From Patescibacteria group bacterium (GTDB taxonomy: Bacteria > Patescibacteria > Paceibacteria > UBA6257 > 2-01-FULL-56-20): 53,863 nucleotides of DNA. The translations under genes were made by a program, and so were the position numbers. A model generated the notes under the pieces. That model was not told the origin of the DNA. It saw only the letters and a program-made list of their open reading frames with translations, and made no database searches. This document shows, piece after piece, positions 16,639-24,560 of the stretch. Each line of letters starts with the position of its first letter. Positions within the stretch are counted from its first letter, which is position 1. Location of the stretch: the NCBI GenBank assembly GCA_024654525.1, contig JANLHI010000015.1:1-53863 (forward strand), given 5' to 3'.

Positions 16639-17862
16639 CTAGGAAACGAGTCGCCGAATGAGCTCCTCATGACTCACCACTTCAGTCGTATCGGACGCAC
16701 GGGATTTTACCTCCACGTTTCCATCCGTTTTCGGACTTATTACTGCACGCAGAGGAATACCAAGAAGATCCGCATCTGCAAATTTTTCTCCCGCGGAACG
16801 ATCAGTATCATCATAGAGTACGTCGACACCCTTCTCCTGTAAAGCGTTATAAAGATCCTTTGCGGAAGCACTATTAAGCTCGAGAAGATGCACGCGAAAC
16901 GGCGCCACGGATTCGGGCCATATAATTCCCTTGTCATCATGAAATCGCTCTACAATAACCCCCATAAGACGTGAAATACCGATGCCATAGCACCCCATCA
17001 ATATTTCATGCATTTCCCCTTTCTCGTTACGATAACGAAGCTCGAACGGCGCGGAATATTTTGTCTTCAATTTGAAAATATTTCCCACTTCGGCACCCAT
17101 CCGCTCTTGAAGATCCGTATTGCCGCACGAAGGACACGCTGATTGTTCTTTAATAATTTCCTTATTCACTGCCACGCGGCACTTCTCACATAGATATACC
17201 GTATCCTCTCCCGAAGGAAGAAGTGTCTGAAACTCGTGCGAGTACTGCGAGAATGAACCTCCCGACGCAAACGTAAGCACAGTATCTTCCCCAAGTCCCA
17301 CACGCGCAAAAACACTCTGATAGGCGCCCTGCACTTTTTCGTAGTATGCATCCAGATCCGCATCGTCCTGATGAAACGAATAGAGATCTTTCATCAAAAA
17401 TTCGCGCCCGCGAAGAAGTCCTGATTTTGCACGCTTTTCATCGCGGAACTTTGTCTGAATCTGGAAAAGATATTTTGGCAAATCCTGATATGAAAAAATG
17501 AACTGTTTCGCAAGTGGCGCAATCACCTCTTCGTGCGTGGGACCAAGTACATATTCATTCTTTGAATAGTGGCTTGTGAAACGGAATAATGTGTCATACG
17601 CATCCCATCGTCCCGTCTGCACCCAATTCGCTTTTGGGTGTAACACGGGAAGGGAAATTTCTTCTCCTCCGATTACCACCATTTCCTCACGTACAATTTT
17701 CTCTATATTCCTGATTACTCGAAGTCCCAACGGAAGAAACGAATACACTCCTGCCATGAGCTTTTGCACAAACCCGCCACGCACCAAAAGCCGGGCATTG
17801 AGCGCCTCCTCGTCCTTCGGTGAATTTTTGGTTGTTTTCGTAAAAAGGTCAGACTGTTTCAT
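16639..17862 (-). CDS. proS: Prolyl-tRNA synthetase, short form with zinc ribbon
   Basis: 407 residues, against about 570 for typical bacterial ProRS. Class II motif 2 is in FRDEKRAKSGLLRGREFLMK (139-158), the THE loop is at 109-111, and motif 3 is CYGIGISRL (291-299). The anticodon-binding domain follows (VHLLELNS...GIPLRAVISP). The large editing (INS) domain is missing. In its place is a short insert with a four-Cys zinc ribbon, CEKC (225-228) and CPSC (243-246). It charges tRNA-Pro and presumably lacks Ala-tRNA-Pro editing in cis. It is the first gene of the mre operon. Confidence 0.93.
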   Translation of the reverse strand: MKQSDLFTKTTKNSPKDEEALNARLLVRGGFVQKLMAGVYSFLPLGLRVIRNIEKIVREEMVVIGGEEISLPVLHPKANWVQTGRWDAYDTLFRFTSHYSKNEYVLGPTHEEVIAPLAKQFIFSYQDLPKYLFQIQTKFRDEKRAKSGLLRGREFLMKDLYSFHQDDADLDAYYEKVQGAYQSVFARVGLGEDTVLTFASGGSFSQYSHEFQTLLPSGEDTVYLCEKCRVAVNKEIIKEQSACPSCGNTDLQERMGAEVGNIFKLKTKYSAPFELRYRNEKGEMHEILMGCYGIGISRLMGVIVERFHDDKGIIWPESVAPFRVHLLELNSASAKDLYNALQEKGVDVLYDDTDRSAGEKFADADLLGIPLRAVISPKTDGNVEVKSRASDTTEVVSHEELIRRLVS

Positions 17863-17899
17863 GAAAGTATCTTATGGCAGTAAGCATACCGCGAACGGA

Positions 17900-17937
17900 A
17901 AAAGGACTCAACTTCCAGAGTGAAAACGAGTCCTTTT
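17900..17937. terminator. Hairpin upstream of proS
   Basis: AAAAGGACTC pairs with GAGTCCTTTT across an 18-nt loop. Read on the minus strand, the stem runs into TTTTCC before proS, so it could be an attenuator or the end of the upstream transcript. Confidence 0.45.
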
Positions 17938-17974
17938 CTTCACCCAAAGAATCCATTTTCTTTCTTCTCCTCTC

Positions 17975-18016
17975 AAGACCTTACATCACTCACGATCGTG
18001 AGTGATGTAAGGTCTT
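17975..18016. terminator. Perfect 42-nt palindrome between the dockerin gene and proS
   Basis: Two 21-nt arms (AAGACCTTACATCACTCACGA and complement) meet without a loop. There is no clear U-tract on either side, so termination is only inferred from its position after the dockerin-protein gene. Confidence 0.5.
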
Positions 18017-18134
18017 CCACATATTGCGCTCACACGCTCCTATAAGGAATTCCGGAGCGACTCAAGCATGGTGCGCATGGAATCAAGCGTATTCGCAAAC
18101 TGACTCGTGGAAGGTGCTGCGCGTGATGACTGAT

Positions 18135-20537
18135 TTATAGAGCACATCCCGAAAGCGTGGCATCAAGACCCCCCACATACCTTCCGAGGGATACCCAATC
18201 ATTAACTATCAACTTGCCATCCCCATTGATATCTGCGCGAGAAAGAGTACTGGTGACATTCCCCGCTATCACCTGTCCAAGAAGGTCGTAGTCGGCTTTG
18301 TTAATTACATTGTTTCCATCAAGATCGCCCAAAGAACCGCAGGCAAGAGGTTTATCTGTGCTTATAGGTGAGGTTGTGGTTATATCAAACGACGAGTTGC
18401 TTTCATCCAATGCAATGGTGATTCCATCACTTCCCACTATGATAACTTGGATTGTATAGCCACTGCCATCTGGAATACTCGTACCATCTGATGCCTTGTT
18501 GATAATCCATGGGTACGACGTGTGCGTACTTCCTACAGGAGCAGTATAAAGCGGATATATTGTTTGGCTGTTTCCGGAAGTTTTAAGAAGACGAACTTTT
18601 TCTTTTTGTGGGTACCCTGAAGGAAAATCGCCCACGCGACTCCATTGAATTGCCATTATCGTGTTCCGTGTAAACGTCTCCCCTCCGTTCGGCGAAAGCA
18701 CGGTGATGGAAGACTGGGAACCGGAACATGCGGGGAATGTCTTCTGCGTCCCATTCACATAACCGTTGATATATGCGGCATCAAGCGTGGTGATGCTTCC
18801 GTCATTCGACACATCGGCGACTGCCTGCCCTTTTTCCGGCAAAGTTTCATTCCCAAGCACATGCGCGCGGATTGCTTCCACGTCTGCAAAGGAAATAAAC
18901 CCATCAAAATTTACATCTCCCGAGTTACCGCATACCAGCGACCTGTTATCAGACGCAATAAAAGTGAGCGTATTCGAGAACATATGTCCGGTGTTTCCGT
19001 TGATTGCATCTATTGGATAGATGATGACAGTGTCTAATTTTTGCATACCTGATGAATTGAAAGTAAACGCTCTTGGTACCACTACTTCTGTTGAAGCGCC
19101 TGCGTTAAGGGTAAGAATCGTAGCCGTGGTACCTTGCACAGCTATCTTAAAGGGAGTGAGGTAATCAGTAGCGCTCTGATTTTTTACCGTAACCGTTGTG
19201 GTAATCCATTCACCTGCGCGAGGAGACGCGGGAGAATACTGAACGTTGGTAATAACGATTGGCTCTGTGGTGCCATATTCGAGCGCGATAGTTGATGATG
19301 TCTCCGAAAGATTCCACTCGGCGGAATCTTCTCCAAGAAGCTGATCGGAAGAATCATATCCGCGTAATGTAAAACGCACAGAGTCGCTCGCACCAACAGA
19401 ATTATCAATAGCTGCGGTAAGAAGCGGATAATCCCGTGTAATATCAAACAAGCTTGAACTGTAAAACTTTGTTCCCGTAATATCGTTAAACGTCATATCG
19501 GAACCACAAAGATTATTTCCTTTATACGAAGGAACAACCACTCCCGCCGGACATGCTATTGAAAGTGTCCAATAAAATACGGATTTGTTCCCCGAATTTC
19601 CTTTTATGGATATTACGGCAAATGGATGTGACAAAGTTCCGGTAAACTCGGATTTTACTTTCACCGTAGGCAAAACTGGCGGAGAAGGAGGAATAGGAGG
19701 AGTCGAAGAGCTTGTGCAACTAAAGTGCGCATACTTATTTTGTCCGTTAAAAGTGTTATAAACATACCCACCGCATGAACTCTTCCAAACTATCTGCGAT
19801 CCTTGAGTGCCACTAATATCCCCTCCGGCAGTCCCTATGCCGTTAAAGGTATAGCGACCATCACTTGAGTAACAACTCTCTGAATTATCCGATCCCGAAA
19901 ACACACACTTTACCGATTCAGTAACCGTAACAGCCGGAATGGGAATCTGAGCTTTCCCACATTCATATAATTGATTCAACTTTTTTCGAGTCGAAGGACC
20001 TACGTACCCTGTGCCTTTTGTAATTCCGTAAGGCGCAAGAACCTCGGACGCATACTTTTCCTGAAATTGAGAAACTTTTGAAGCGAGCCATTCGGTAAAA
20101 TGAGTTGTTCTGAGAGAACTTCCCGCTGCTCCCGGCTGCGCAACGGATTCATAATCAAACAAACCCTCAAACTGACCAAGTGCTTGATAGAGAACGCTAA
20201 TATCTCTGTCAAAAGAGGTAGGGGCGCCTTCTATTGTCCTTCCATCACCTATCTGTAAATTCTTTGTCCAGCTGTAGCAAAAACCACTCGGCACACTTGT
20301 TGTTCCCGGATTCGTTAGTGTTACCGGCGCAGGTGTTGCGGGAGAAGAAGTATTTCCTCCCTGTTGCGTTGCGAGTTGCTGCTGGAGCGCCTGCACTTGG
20401 GAAAGCAGCGCCTGCACCTGCGCCATCAATTGTGCAAGTGTGGGATTGGTCTGTGCGCCCGCGACTCCCGGGGCAAGAAGCACCGAGTACACCATTACTG
20501 CAACGATGCCAACCGCGAGAAACCTTGAGGTTTTCAT
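18135..20537 (-). CDS. Secreted multidomain protein with PGBD-like, CARDB-like and dockerin modules
   Basis: 800 residues from MKTSRFLAVG, chosen because a signal peptide starts there (ending near PGVAGAQ) and a promoter ends 10 nt upstream. A Gln-rich coiled coil follows (MAQVQALLSQVQALQQQLA). Next is a peptidoglycan-binding-like module at about 154-187 (FQEKYASEVLAPYG, TGYVGPSTRKKLNQL). A CARDB-like beta domain lies at about 420-515. Two dockerin type I pairs carry Ca-loop motifs: DVNFDGFISFAD and DVSNDGSITTLD (about 536-600), then DLDGNNVINKAD and DINGDGKLIVND (about 736-790). Between them is a ITVLSPNGGET beta module. It is probably an envelope-attached surface protein. No cohesin is visible in the window. 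Confidence 0.82.
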   Translation of the reverse strand: MKTSRFLAVGIVAVMVYSVLLAPGVAGAQTNPTLAQLMAQVQALLSQVQALQQQLATQQGGNTSSPATPAPVTLTNPGTTSVPSGFCYSWTKNLQIGDGRTIEGAPTSFDRDISVLYQALGQFEGLFDYESVAQPGAAGSSLRTTHFTEWLASKVSQFQEKYASEVLAPYGITKGTGYVGPSTRKKLNQLYECGKAQIPIPAVTVTESVKCVFSGSDNSESCYSSDGRYTFNGIGTAGGDISGTQGSQIVWKSSCGGYVYNTFNGQNKYAHFSCTSSSTPPIPPSPPVLPTVKVKSEFTGTLSHPFAVISIKGNSGNKSVFYWTLSIACPAGVVVPSYKGNNLCGSDMTFNDITGTKFYSSSLFDITRDYPLLTAAIDNSVGASDSVRFTLRGYDSSDQLLGEDSAEWNLSETSSTIALEYGTTEPIVITNVQYSPASPRAGEWITTTVTVKNQSATDYLTPFKIAVQGTTATILTLNAGASTEVVVPRAFTFNSSGMQKLDTVIIYPIDAINGNTGHMFSNTLTFIASDNRSLVCGNSGDVNFDGFISFADVEAIRAHVLGNETLPEKGQAVADVSNDGSITTLDAAYINGYVNGTQKTFPACSGSQSSITVLSPNGGETFTRNTIMAIQWSRVGDFPSGYPQKEKVRLLKTSGNSQTIYPLYTAPVGSTHTSYPWIINKASDGTSIPDGSGYTIQVIIVGSDGITIALDESNSSFDITTTSPISTDKPLACGSLGDLDGNNVINKADYDLLGQVIAGNVTSTLSRADINGDGKLIVNDWVSLGRYVGGLDATLSGCAL

Positions 20538-20547
20538 AGTTGGGAAA

Positions 20548-20576
20548 ATTCTACCATAAACAACAATTATAATCAA
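20548..20576 (-). promoter_or_regulatory. Predicted promoter of the dockerin protein
   Basis: TTGATT and TAGAAT on the minus strand are separated by 17 nt with TGG before the -10. The -10 ends 10 nt before the ATG, leaving almost no leader. Confidence 0.6.
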
Positions 20577-20690
20577 GAGAATGATATTGTTCAAAATTGA
20601 CACACGCTTTCTACTTCACTATCGTTCCTCCTAGTACACCACATCACCTCATAATTAATAAGGTGATATAACAATCAAATTTTTCTGTAT

Positions 20691-20891
20691 ATGAAATGGA
20701 TTATAATCTTTCTGATATGCATCATCTCTGTAATCGTTGGATTGAACTCAATGCCCTGCAAGGATTGCAAACGACGCATCTTTCTTTGGAAATGGTGGAA
20801 AGGATCTTCAAAGGAGATAAAAGTAAAAGTATGGAAGTGCCGCCGCTGTGGCACGGTAAGTACAAGGTCGTCACACCTCCACCCCTTGTGA
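20691..20891 (+). CDS. Small membrane-anchored zinc-ribbon-like protein
   Basis: 66 residues. One hydrophobic segment (WIIIFLICIISVIVGL) is followed by CKDCKRR and, 28 residues later, CRRCGTVS, a CxxC...CxxC pattern. An extended -10 (TGATATAAC, ending 20672) lies 18 nt upstream. An overlapping frame at 20696-20902 has no such features and was not chosen. No function is assigned. Confidence 0.5.
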   Translation: MKWIIIFLICIISVIVGLNSMPCKDCKRRIFLWKWWKGSSKEIKVKVWKCRRCGTVSTRSSHLHPL

Positions 20892-20912
20892 TGTCTTCAT
20901 AATAATCGCATC

Positions 20913-20940
20913 AAAACCCCGGACTTCGCGTTCGGGTTTT
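20913..20940. terminator. Bidirectional terminator
   Basis: AAAACCC pairs with GGGTTTT around a 14-nt loop between two convergent genes. A/T runs on both sides serve both directions. Confidence 0.7.
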
Positions 20941-20941
20941 G

Positions 20942-22417
20942 TCATATCGTAATCTCGTTTTTCATCTTCTCGAACGTCGCATCGCCAATTCCTTTCACAT
21001 TTTTAATTTCCTCGATTGTCTGAAAATCGCCATTTTCATTTCGGTAATCGATAATCCGCTGAGCAATAGTCGTTCCCACACCGGTGATAGTATCGAGCGC
21101 ATCGAGGTTCGCAGTATTAATATTTACTTTTCCCGATACTTCCGACACTTCCGGTTCGGACGACGGTGTCAAGGACTCAACCGATACCGCACCCTCACCA
21201 ACCGTGATTTCATCCTTCATCTTTTCAAAAGTAACATCGCCGATACCGCTTACGCTTTTAATGTCTTCAACAACTTGAAATAAGCCGTTCTGGGTTCGAT
21301 AATCAATCACTTTCTGCGCAAGCGAAGGTCCTATCCCCGTAATATTCTGCAACTCGTCATATCCTGCGGTATTGATATTTATTTTCTCCTCACCTGTCGG
21401 TGACGACTCTTCGGAAGTTACGGAAGGCGAAACACCCGAAGACTCCGACACAGGAATTTGCACTGGCGGCGCGGAGAGAAGAGGCGGAGTGTTACGTGCA
21501 AACATCGAAGAATTTTTCTCGTACGGTGTACCACTCACCACTCCGCTCGTGTTCCAACTCAAATCAATCGCGCTGCGCTCCATGGTTTTCTTTGTCGCAT
21601 TATCCCCCGCCGGCCATCCATGAGAAGCATCCACTTCATCTATTAATACGCAGTGATTATCAAACAAGCGTAGCCACGCACCGCTATTTGAAAGCACGCC
21701 GGTATATATCTTATCCGCAATAACATTCGGCACTACTTCATCATTCCCACGCTCAAGCAAAAAAAGATTTCCTTCTTCGAGACGATTCGTGGCATCGAAT
21801 ATAACTTTGAATTTCCCTGCCTTATCCACTATCCGCCAATCTGCAAGCACAATATATTTTCCGGAATTGTTTTTCAGCTCGATCCACTCTCCCTGTGCAC
21901 CACCGCCACCATCCTCTTCCCCGCGAAGCGGAGATCCCATCCATGCAATCTCGTTAAGCAACACAATATGCGTCGGATTTTTCCCTTTTATAAAATCACA
22001 ATCCTCCACTATATTCGGCACTACTACAGAAGACATGTCGTTCGCAGACTCCGGCACCCCCGACGTTGCATGTAGGGAATTTGCCGGCAACAAACTTGGA
22101 ATAGGTGAACCTGCAACAGGAAGTATCACCTTGCTTTTCGAAGGTTTTGCCGGCGCACTTGCACGGGTCACTATGGGCGCTTCATCGTTCAAAGAAATAT
22201 CGTTTTTATTATCAACAGAACGTGCGCGGGGAATTTCCATCAATAATTTCATCTCCCCTCTTTTTTCACTATCTCCCGCTACATTCACTACGGTACCGGC
22301 AACAATTGCTCCCGCGTCTTTGAGCGAAACGGGGAATCCCGCAAACCGCACCACGGTTCCGTATGAAATTACTCCCGCAATCACCGTGGCCCCCAATGCC
22401 ACGAAAATAACCCGCAT
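20942..22417 (-). CDS. Secreted lamin-tail-domain protein with two ComEA-type HhH domains
   Basis: 491 residues with an N-terminal membrane segment or signal (about 2-24). A lamin-tail-like domain at about 150-290 contains IVLLNEIAWMGS, GEWIELKNNSGKYIVLADW and LSNSGAWLRLFD. Two helix-hairpin-helix ComEA modules follow: ININTAGYDELQNITGIGPS (about 344) and VNINTANLDALDTITGVG (about 427), each ending in GIGD.TFEKMK. ComEA proteins bind incoming DNA at the cell surface during natural transformation. Lamin-tail domains occur on exported nucleases and DNA-binding proteins. It is likely a surface DNA-uptake receptor; the doubled HhH and the lamin-tail fusion are notable. Confidence 0.85.
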   Translation of the reverse strand: MRVIFVALGATVIAGVISYGTVVRFAGFPVSLKDAGAIVAGTVVNVAGDSEKRGEMKLLMEIPRARSVDNKNDISLNDEAPIVTRASAPAKPSKSKVILPVAGSPIPSLLPANSLHATSGVPESANDMSSVVVPNIVEDCDFIKGKNPTHIVLLNEIAWMGSPLRGEEDGGGGAQGEWIELKNNSGKYIVLADWRIVDKAGKFKVIFDATNRLEEGNLFLLERGNDEVVPNVIADKIYTGVLSNSGAWLRLFDNHCVLIDEVDASHGWPAGDNATKKTMERSAIDLSWNTSGVVSGTPYEKNSSMFARNTPPLLSAPPVQIPVSESSGVSPSVTSEESSPTGEEKININTAGYDELQNITGIGPSLAQKVIDYRTQNGLFQVVEDIKSVSGIGDVTFEKMKDEITVGEGAVSVESLTPSSEPEVSEVSGKVNINTANLDALDTITGVGTTIAQRIIDYRNENGDFQTIEEIKNVKGIGDATFEKMKNEITI

Positions 22418-22445
22418 ACTATATACAATATCAAATATGAAAAAC

Positions 22446-22473
22446 TTGAAAACTCAAGCAATCACGTTATAAT
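22446..22473 (+). promoter_or_regulatory. Predicted promoter of the tRNA-Asn/GIY-YIG locus
   Basis: TTGAAA and TATAAT are spaced 16 nt. A start near 22480 would transcribe the broken tRNA copy, the GIY-YIG gene and the intact tRNA-Asn together. Confidence 0.65.
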
Positions 22474-22503
22474 GGAAACGCATTCTGGCGCCTGTCTACC
22501 GAT

Positions 22504-22553
22504 AGGTAGATAGCTCAGCGGTACCTGCCTGCCGGCAGGCAGGGAGCGGCTCC
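22504..22553 (+). pseudogene. Broken 5' half of a tRNA-Asn copy with a palindrome in the D-loop
   Basis: TAGCTCAGCGGTA (22511-22523) and GAGCGGCTCC (22544-22553) together equal the first-half core of the intact tRNA-Asn (positions 8 to 31). They are split by a 20-nt palindrome in the D-loop. After GGCTCC the match ends (AAAGCCC instead of the anticodon loop) and no T-arm follows. The acceptor side is replaced by a second imperfect palindrome (CTACCGATAGGTAG, about 22496-22509). It cannot fold as a tRNA. Confidence 0.75.
22524..22543. repeat. 20-nt perfect palindromic repeat
   Basis: CCTGCCTGCCGGCAGGCAGG sits inside the D-loop of the broken tRNA copy. A degenerate relative (TGCCTGCTCGGTAGGCAGGC) lies inside a coding region near 29189-29208. 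Confidence 0.7.
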
Positions 22554-22560
22554 AAAGCCC

Positions 22561-22800
22561 ATGATTACAATCTATGCGCTACGAAGCCAAAAAGATGGAA
22601 GAATTTATGTCGGGATGACTGAAAATTTGCAACGCCGGATGGCAGAACATAACCAAGGATTGGTCTTTTCCACAAAAGGATTCTTACCTTGGAAAATTAT
22701 TTACCGTGAAGATGCTCCTGACCGAGTAGCCGCGAGAAAAAGAGAAAAGTTTCTGAAAGGCGGTTCGGGAAAAGAGTATCTCAAAAAGATTCCGGCGTAG
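22561..22800 (+). CDS. GIY-YIG nuclease-domain protein (UPF0213-like)
   Basis: 79 residues, the size of stand-alone GIY-YIG proteins. The family motif is present as ITIYALRSQKDGRIYVGMT, followed by NLQRRMAEHN and the C-terminal REDAPDRVAARKREKFLKGG. The ATG directly follows the broken tRNA copy. The last 10 nt of the gene, including its stop TAG, are the first 10 nt of the intact tRNA-Asn. It may be a nuclease associated with the duplication of this tRNA; that is inference from position. Confidence 0.85.
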   Translation: MITIYALRSQKDGRIYVGMTENLQRRMAEHNQGLVFSTKGFLPWKIIYREDAPDRVAARKREKFLKGGSGKEYLKKIPA

Positions 22801-22865
22801 CTCAGCGGTAGAGCGGCTCCCTGTTAAGGAGATGGTCGCAGGTTCGATCCCTGCCGCCGGAGCCA
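22791..22865 (+). tRNA. tRNA-Asn (anticodon GTT)
   Basis: The cloverleaf is complete. Acceptor TCCGGCG pairs with CGCCGGA, the D-arm is GCTC/GAGC, and the anticodon stem GCTCC/GGAGA holds loop CTGTTAA. The T-arm is GCAGG/CCTGC with TTCGATC, the discriminator is G, and CCA is encoded. Its first 10 nt overlap the 3' end of the GIY-YIG gene. Confidence 0.95.
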
Positions 22866-22867
22866 AG

Positions 22868-22914
22868 AAACTAGATACGAACTCATCTTCAAAAAATGAG
22901 TTCGTATCTAGTTT
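22868..22914 (+). terminator. Terminator hairpin after tRNA-Asn
   Basis: A 19-bp stem (AAACTAGATACGAACTCAT) with a 9-nt loop starts 3 nt after CCA. It probably ends the tRNA transcript. Confidence 0.7.
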
Positions 22915-23273
22915 AACTGCTCCCGAATTAAAACTTTCGCAAACCCCGAAGGAGAACAAGTTCCCTACGGGGCATGCTTTTGAAATCATTTTGCCAAATC
23001 TGATACACAAATCCAAGACCCTTCTTCGCGTAAAGCTGCGGAAGGGCGCAGAGCGAAATCTGAAATGATGCGCCCCGCCACTATTTTTCTGGGGATATGG
23101 AGGCGGGGCGACGGACTCGCCCGCGCGGACTTCAGCTTTCTTTTTTGAAAAAATTTACGGCTATTGCCTGACTTTATCTTAAACTTTTTATCCAGTGAAA
23201 CACACAGAAAAACAGAGAATTGCTTTCTCACAACCTTGCGTTAATAAAAATATGCTGTTTCGCACAAAACTTT
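22915..23273. other. Intergenic region without a recognisable gene
   Basis: No coding frame with family similarity was seen on either strand. A GC-rich inverted repeat, CGCCCCGCC (23071-23079) with GGCGGGGCG (23102-23110), is the only structure noted. Confidence 0.5.
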
Positions 23274-23303
23274 TTGTATCGCCGAAGGATTTTTTGCTAT
23301 GCT
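23274..23303 (+). promoter_or_regulatory. Predicted promoter of the 211-aa membrane protein
   Basis: TTGTAT and TATGCT are spaced 18 nt; the start codon lies 19 nt after the -10. Confidence 0.5.
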
Positions 23304-23322
23304 GAATTTATAGAACAAAAAA

Positions 23323-23958
23323 ATGGAAACGGTAATCTCACAAAGCTCAACAATGATTCAGTTCATATCCCTGCTAGTACTTGCTTTTATTTTTTGGGGT
23401 GTCCCTTCTATCCTCTACGGTAAGTTCAAAGTGCTATACATTGACCATCCTTTTGCCCACATAATTTGGCATGGACTCGGAGTGTTCATAATAATCCTGT
23501 CTTTCAAAACACGCGTGGCGGAATATTTTTCAGAAATTTCTCAAGTTCATATATCGGCCTTGCTAGTTATTACTCTCCTTTGGATGCTTGTGCCGATACT
23601 GTATAAAAGGTTTCAAACGGAGTATCTCACCACAAAAGAACGTATTGCATATCAACCGACAAAATACTCTGAAATAGTGCTTCAACAAATGGTTGTTCTG
23701 GGAGGATTATTGATATTGGACTGGAATTGGTTCATGTTTGGACTTGTGTTTTTCTCACTACACGTTGTCGCTGTTCTTTTCCTTCCTAAAAAAGCTTTTT
23801 GGAGTACCGCACCCGCCTCACTACTCGGTGGATTTTCCTTTGCTTTTTTGCAGTCGCTAGGAGTAGCCGGTTTCCTCGCATCCTTTTCATTGCATCTTTC
23901 CTTTTACGCCATTCTTCAATCGGGTATCATACCAAAATTTAAATGCTACAAAAGATAG
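23323..23958 (+). CDS. Polytopic membrane protein of unknown function
   Basis: 211 residues with about six hydrophobic helices (first FISLLVLAFIFWGVPSILYG). A conserved-looking polar loop HPFAHIIWHGLGVF contains two His. The pattern is loosely reminiscent of small CAAX-protease-like or YhhN-type membrane proteins, but no diagnostic motif was found. There is no Shine-Dalgarno sequence. The gene stands alone, convergent with the YdeI-like gene. Confidence 0.7.
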   Translation: METVISQSSTMIQFISLLVLAFIFWGVPSILYGKFKVLYIDHPFAHIIWHGLGVFIIILSFKTRVAEYFSEISQVHISALLVITLLWMLVPILYKRFQTEYLTTKERIAYQPTKYSEIVLQQMVVLGGLLILDWNWFMFGLVFFSLHVVAVLFLPKKAFWSTAPASLLGGFSFAFLQSLGVAGFLASFSLHLSFYAILQSGIIPKFKCYKR

Positions 23959-23990
23959 TTCCCCTTATCGCCTTTCGATAAATCGTTGAA

Positions 23991-24006
23991 AGGAGGTTTT
24001 CCTCCT
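23991..24006. terminator. Short hairpin between convergent genes
   Basis: AGGAGG-TTTT-CCTCCT lies between the stops at 23958 and 24012. A terminator role is inferred from position. Confidence 0.4.
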
Positions 24007-24011
24007 CCGCG

Positions 24012-24251
24012 CTACCTATGAGGACACCCGGGCCAGCAACACGGTCTCCTCTTCCCTTTCGCAAGCTCCGTGCAAGTCCTTTCAATCCGCAGACTTCTTG
24101 TTTCCATCTTCTTAGCTGAAGTAACCCAACAAATCCATTCGTTGCGAGCAAGTGGCGTGATACTTTCCCAAGCGACCATAGTGGCCTGAAAAAAAGTGAT
24201 GGCTTCTTGCAAATCTCTCGGCAACGTATGTACCACCCCTTTTTTAATCAT
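24012..24251 (-). CDS. YdeI/OmpD-associated family small protein
   Basis: 79 residues. The stretch ITPLARNEWICWVTSAKK, then ETRSLRIERTCTELAKGKRR and the ending PCCWPGCPHR, is the hallmark of the YdeI/OmpD-associated C-terminal family. Molecular function is not established; some members are linked to bacteriocin or peptide resistance. The protein corresponds to the family's C-terminal half only, which is common for short members. Confidence 0.8.
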   Translation of the reverse strand: MIKKGVVHTLPRDLQEAITFFQATMVAWESITPLARNEWICWVTSAKKMETRSLRIERTCTELAKGKRRPCCWPGCPHR

Positions 24252-24325
24252 AGCTACATTTTACATCAGTCATCTCCAGTTTTCGCATGGTACCATTACC
24301 TCATTATCCTTAAGTAATTATTGAG

Positions 24326-24544
24326 ATGAAAACTCTTAAATGCGACCTGTGTGAAGTATCCGCAGAAGGTGCTACATTCGAAGAATGGATGGAAGCGCTT
24401 CATCCTCATTACGAAAAAACTCACGCCGAGGTAATGAACGACCTCAATCACACCAAAGAAGATACGGAAAAATGGATGATTGAGAATAACGCAAGGTTTG
24501 ACGCGGTATCACACGTACATAAAAACTCGAATATCCTCCTGTAA
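24326..24544 (+). CDS. Small putative zinc-finger protein
   Basis: 72 residues starting MKTLKCDLCEVSAEG. CDLC plus HPHYEKTH gives a possible C2H2 metal site, and the rest is an acidic helix. It resembles DUF1059-type small proteins only loosely. It ends 16 nt before the ATP-grasp gene on the same strand, so they are probably cotranscribed. Confidence 0.65.
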   Translation: MKTLKCDLCEVSAEGATFEEWMEALHPHYEKTHAEVMNDLNHTKEDTEKWMIENNARFDAVSHVHKNSNILL

Positions 24545-24560
24545 TGCCCTTCCTTGAAGA

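Noticed and set aside
22511..22865. Group I intron or split tRNA with GIY-YIG as intron-encoded endonuclease
   Set aside because: The downstream tRNA is complete including its 5' half, the upstream half lacks a 3' exon, and its D-loop is interrupted, so no splicing product would make sense.
22684..23016. 110-codon minus-strand frame over tRNA-Asn, containing AGIEPATISLTGSRSTAELRR
   Set aside because: This is the well-known spurious translation of the antisense of a tRNA gene. It has no independent support.
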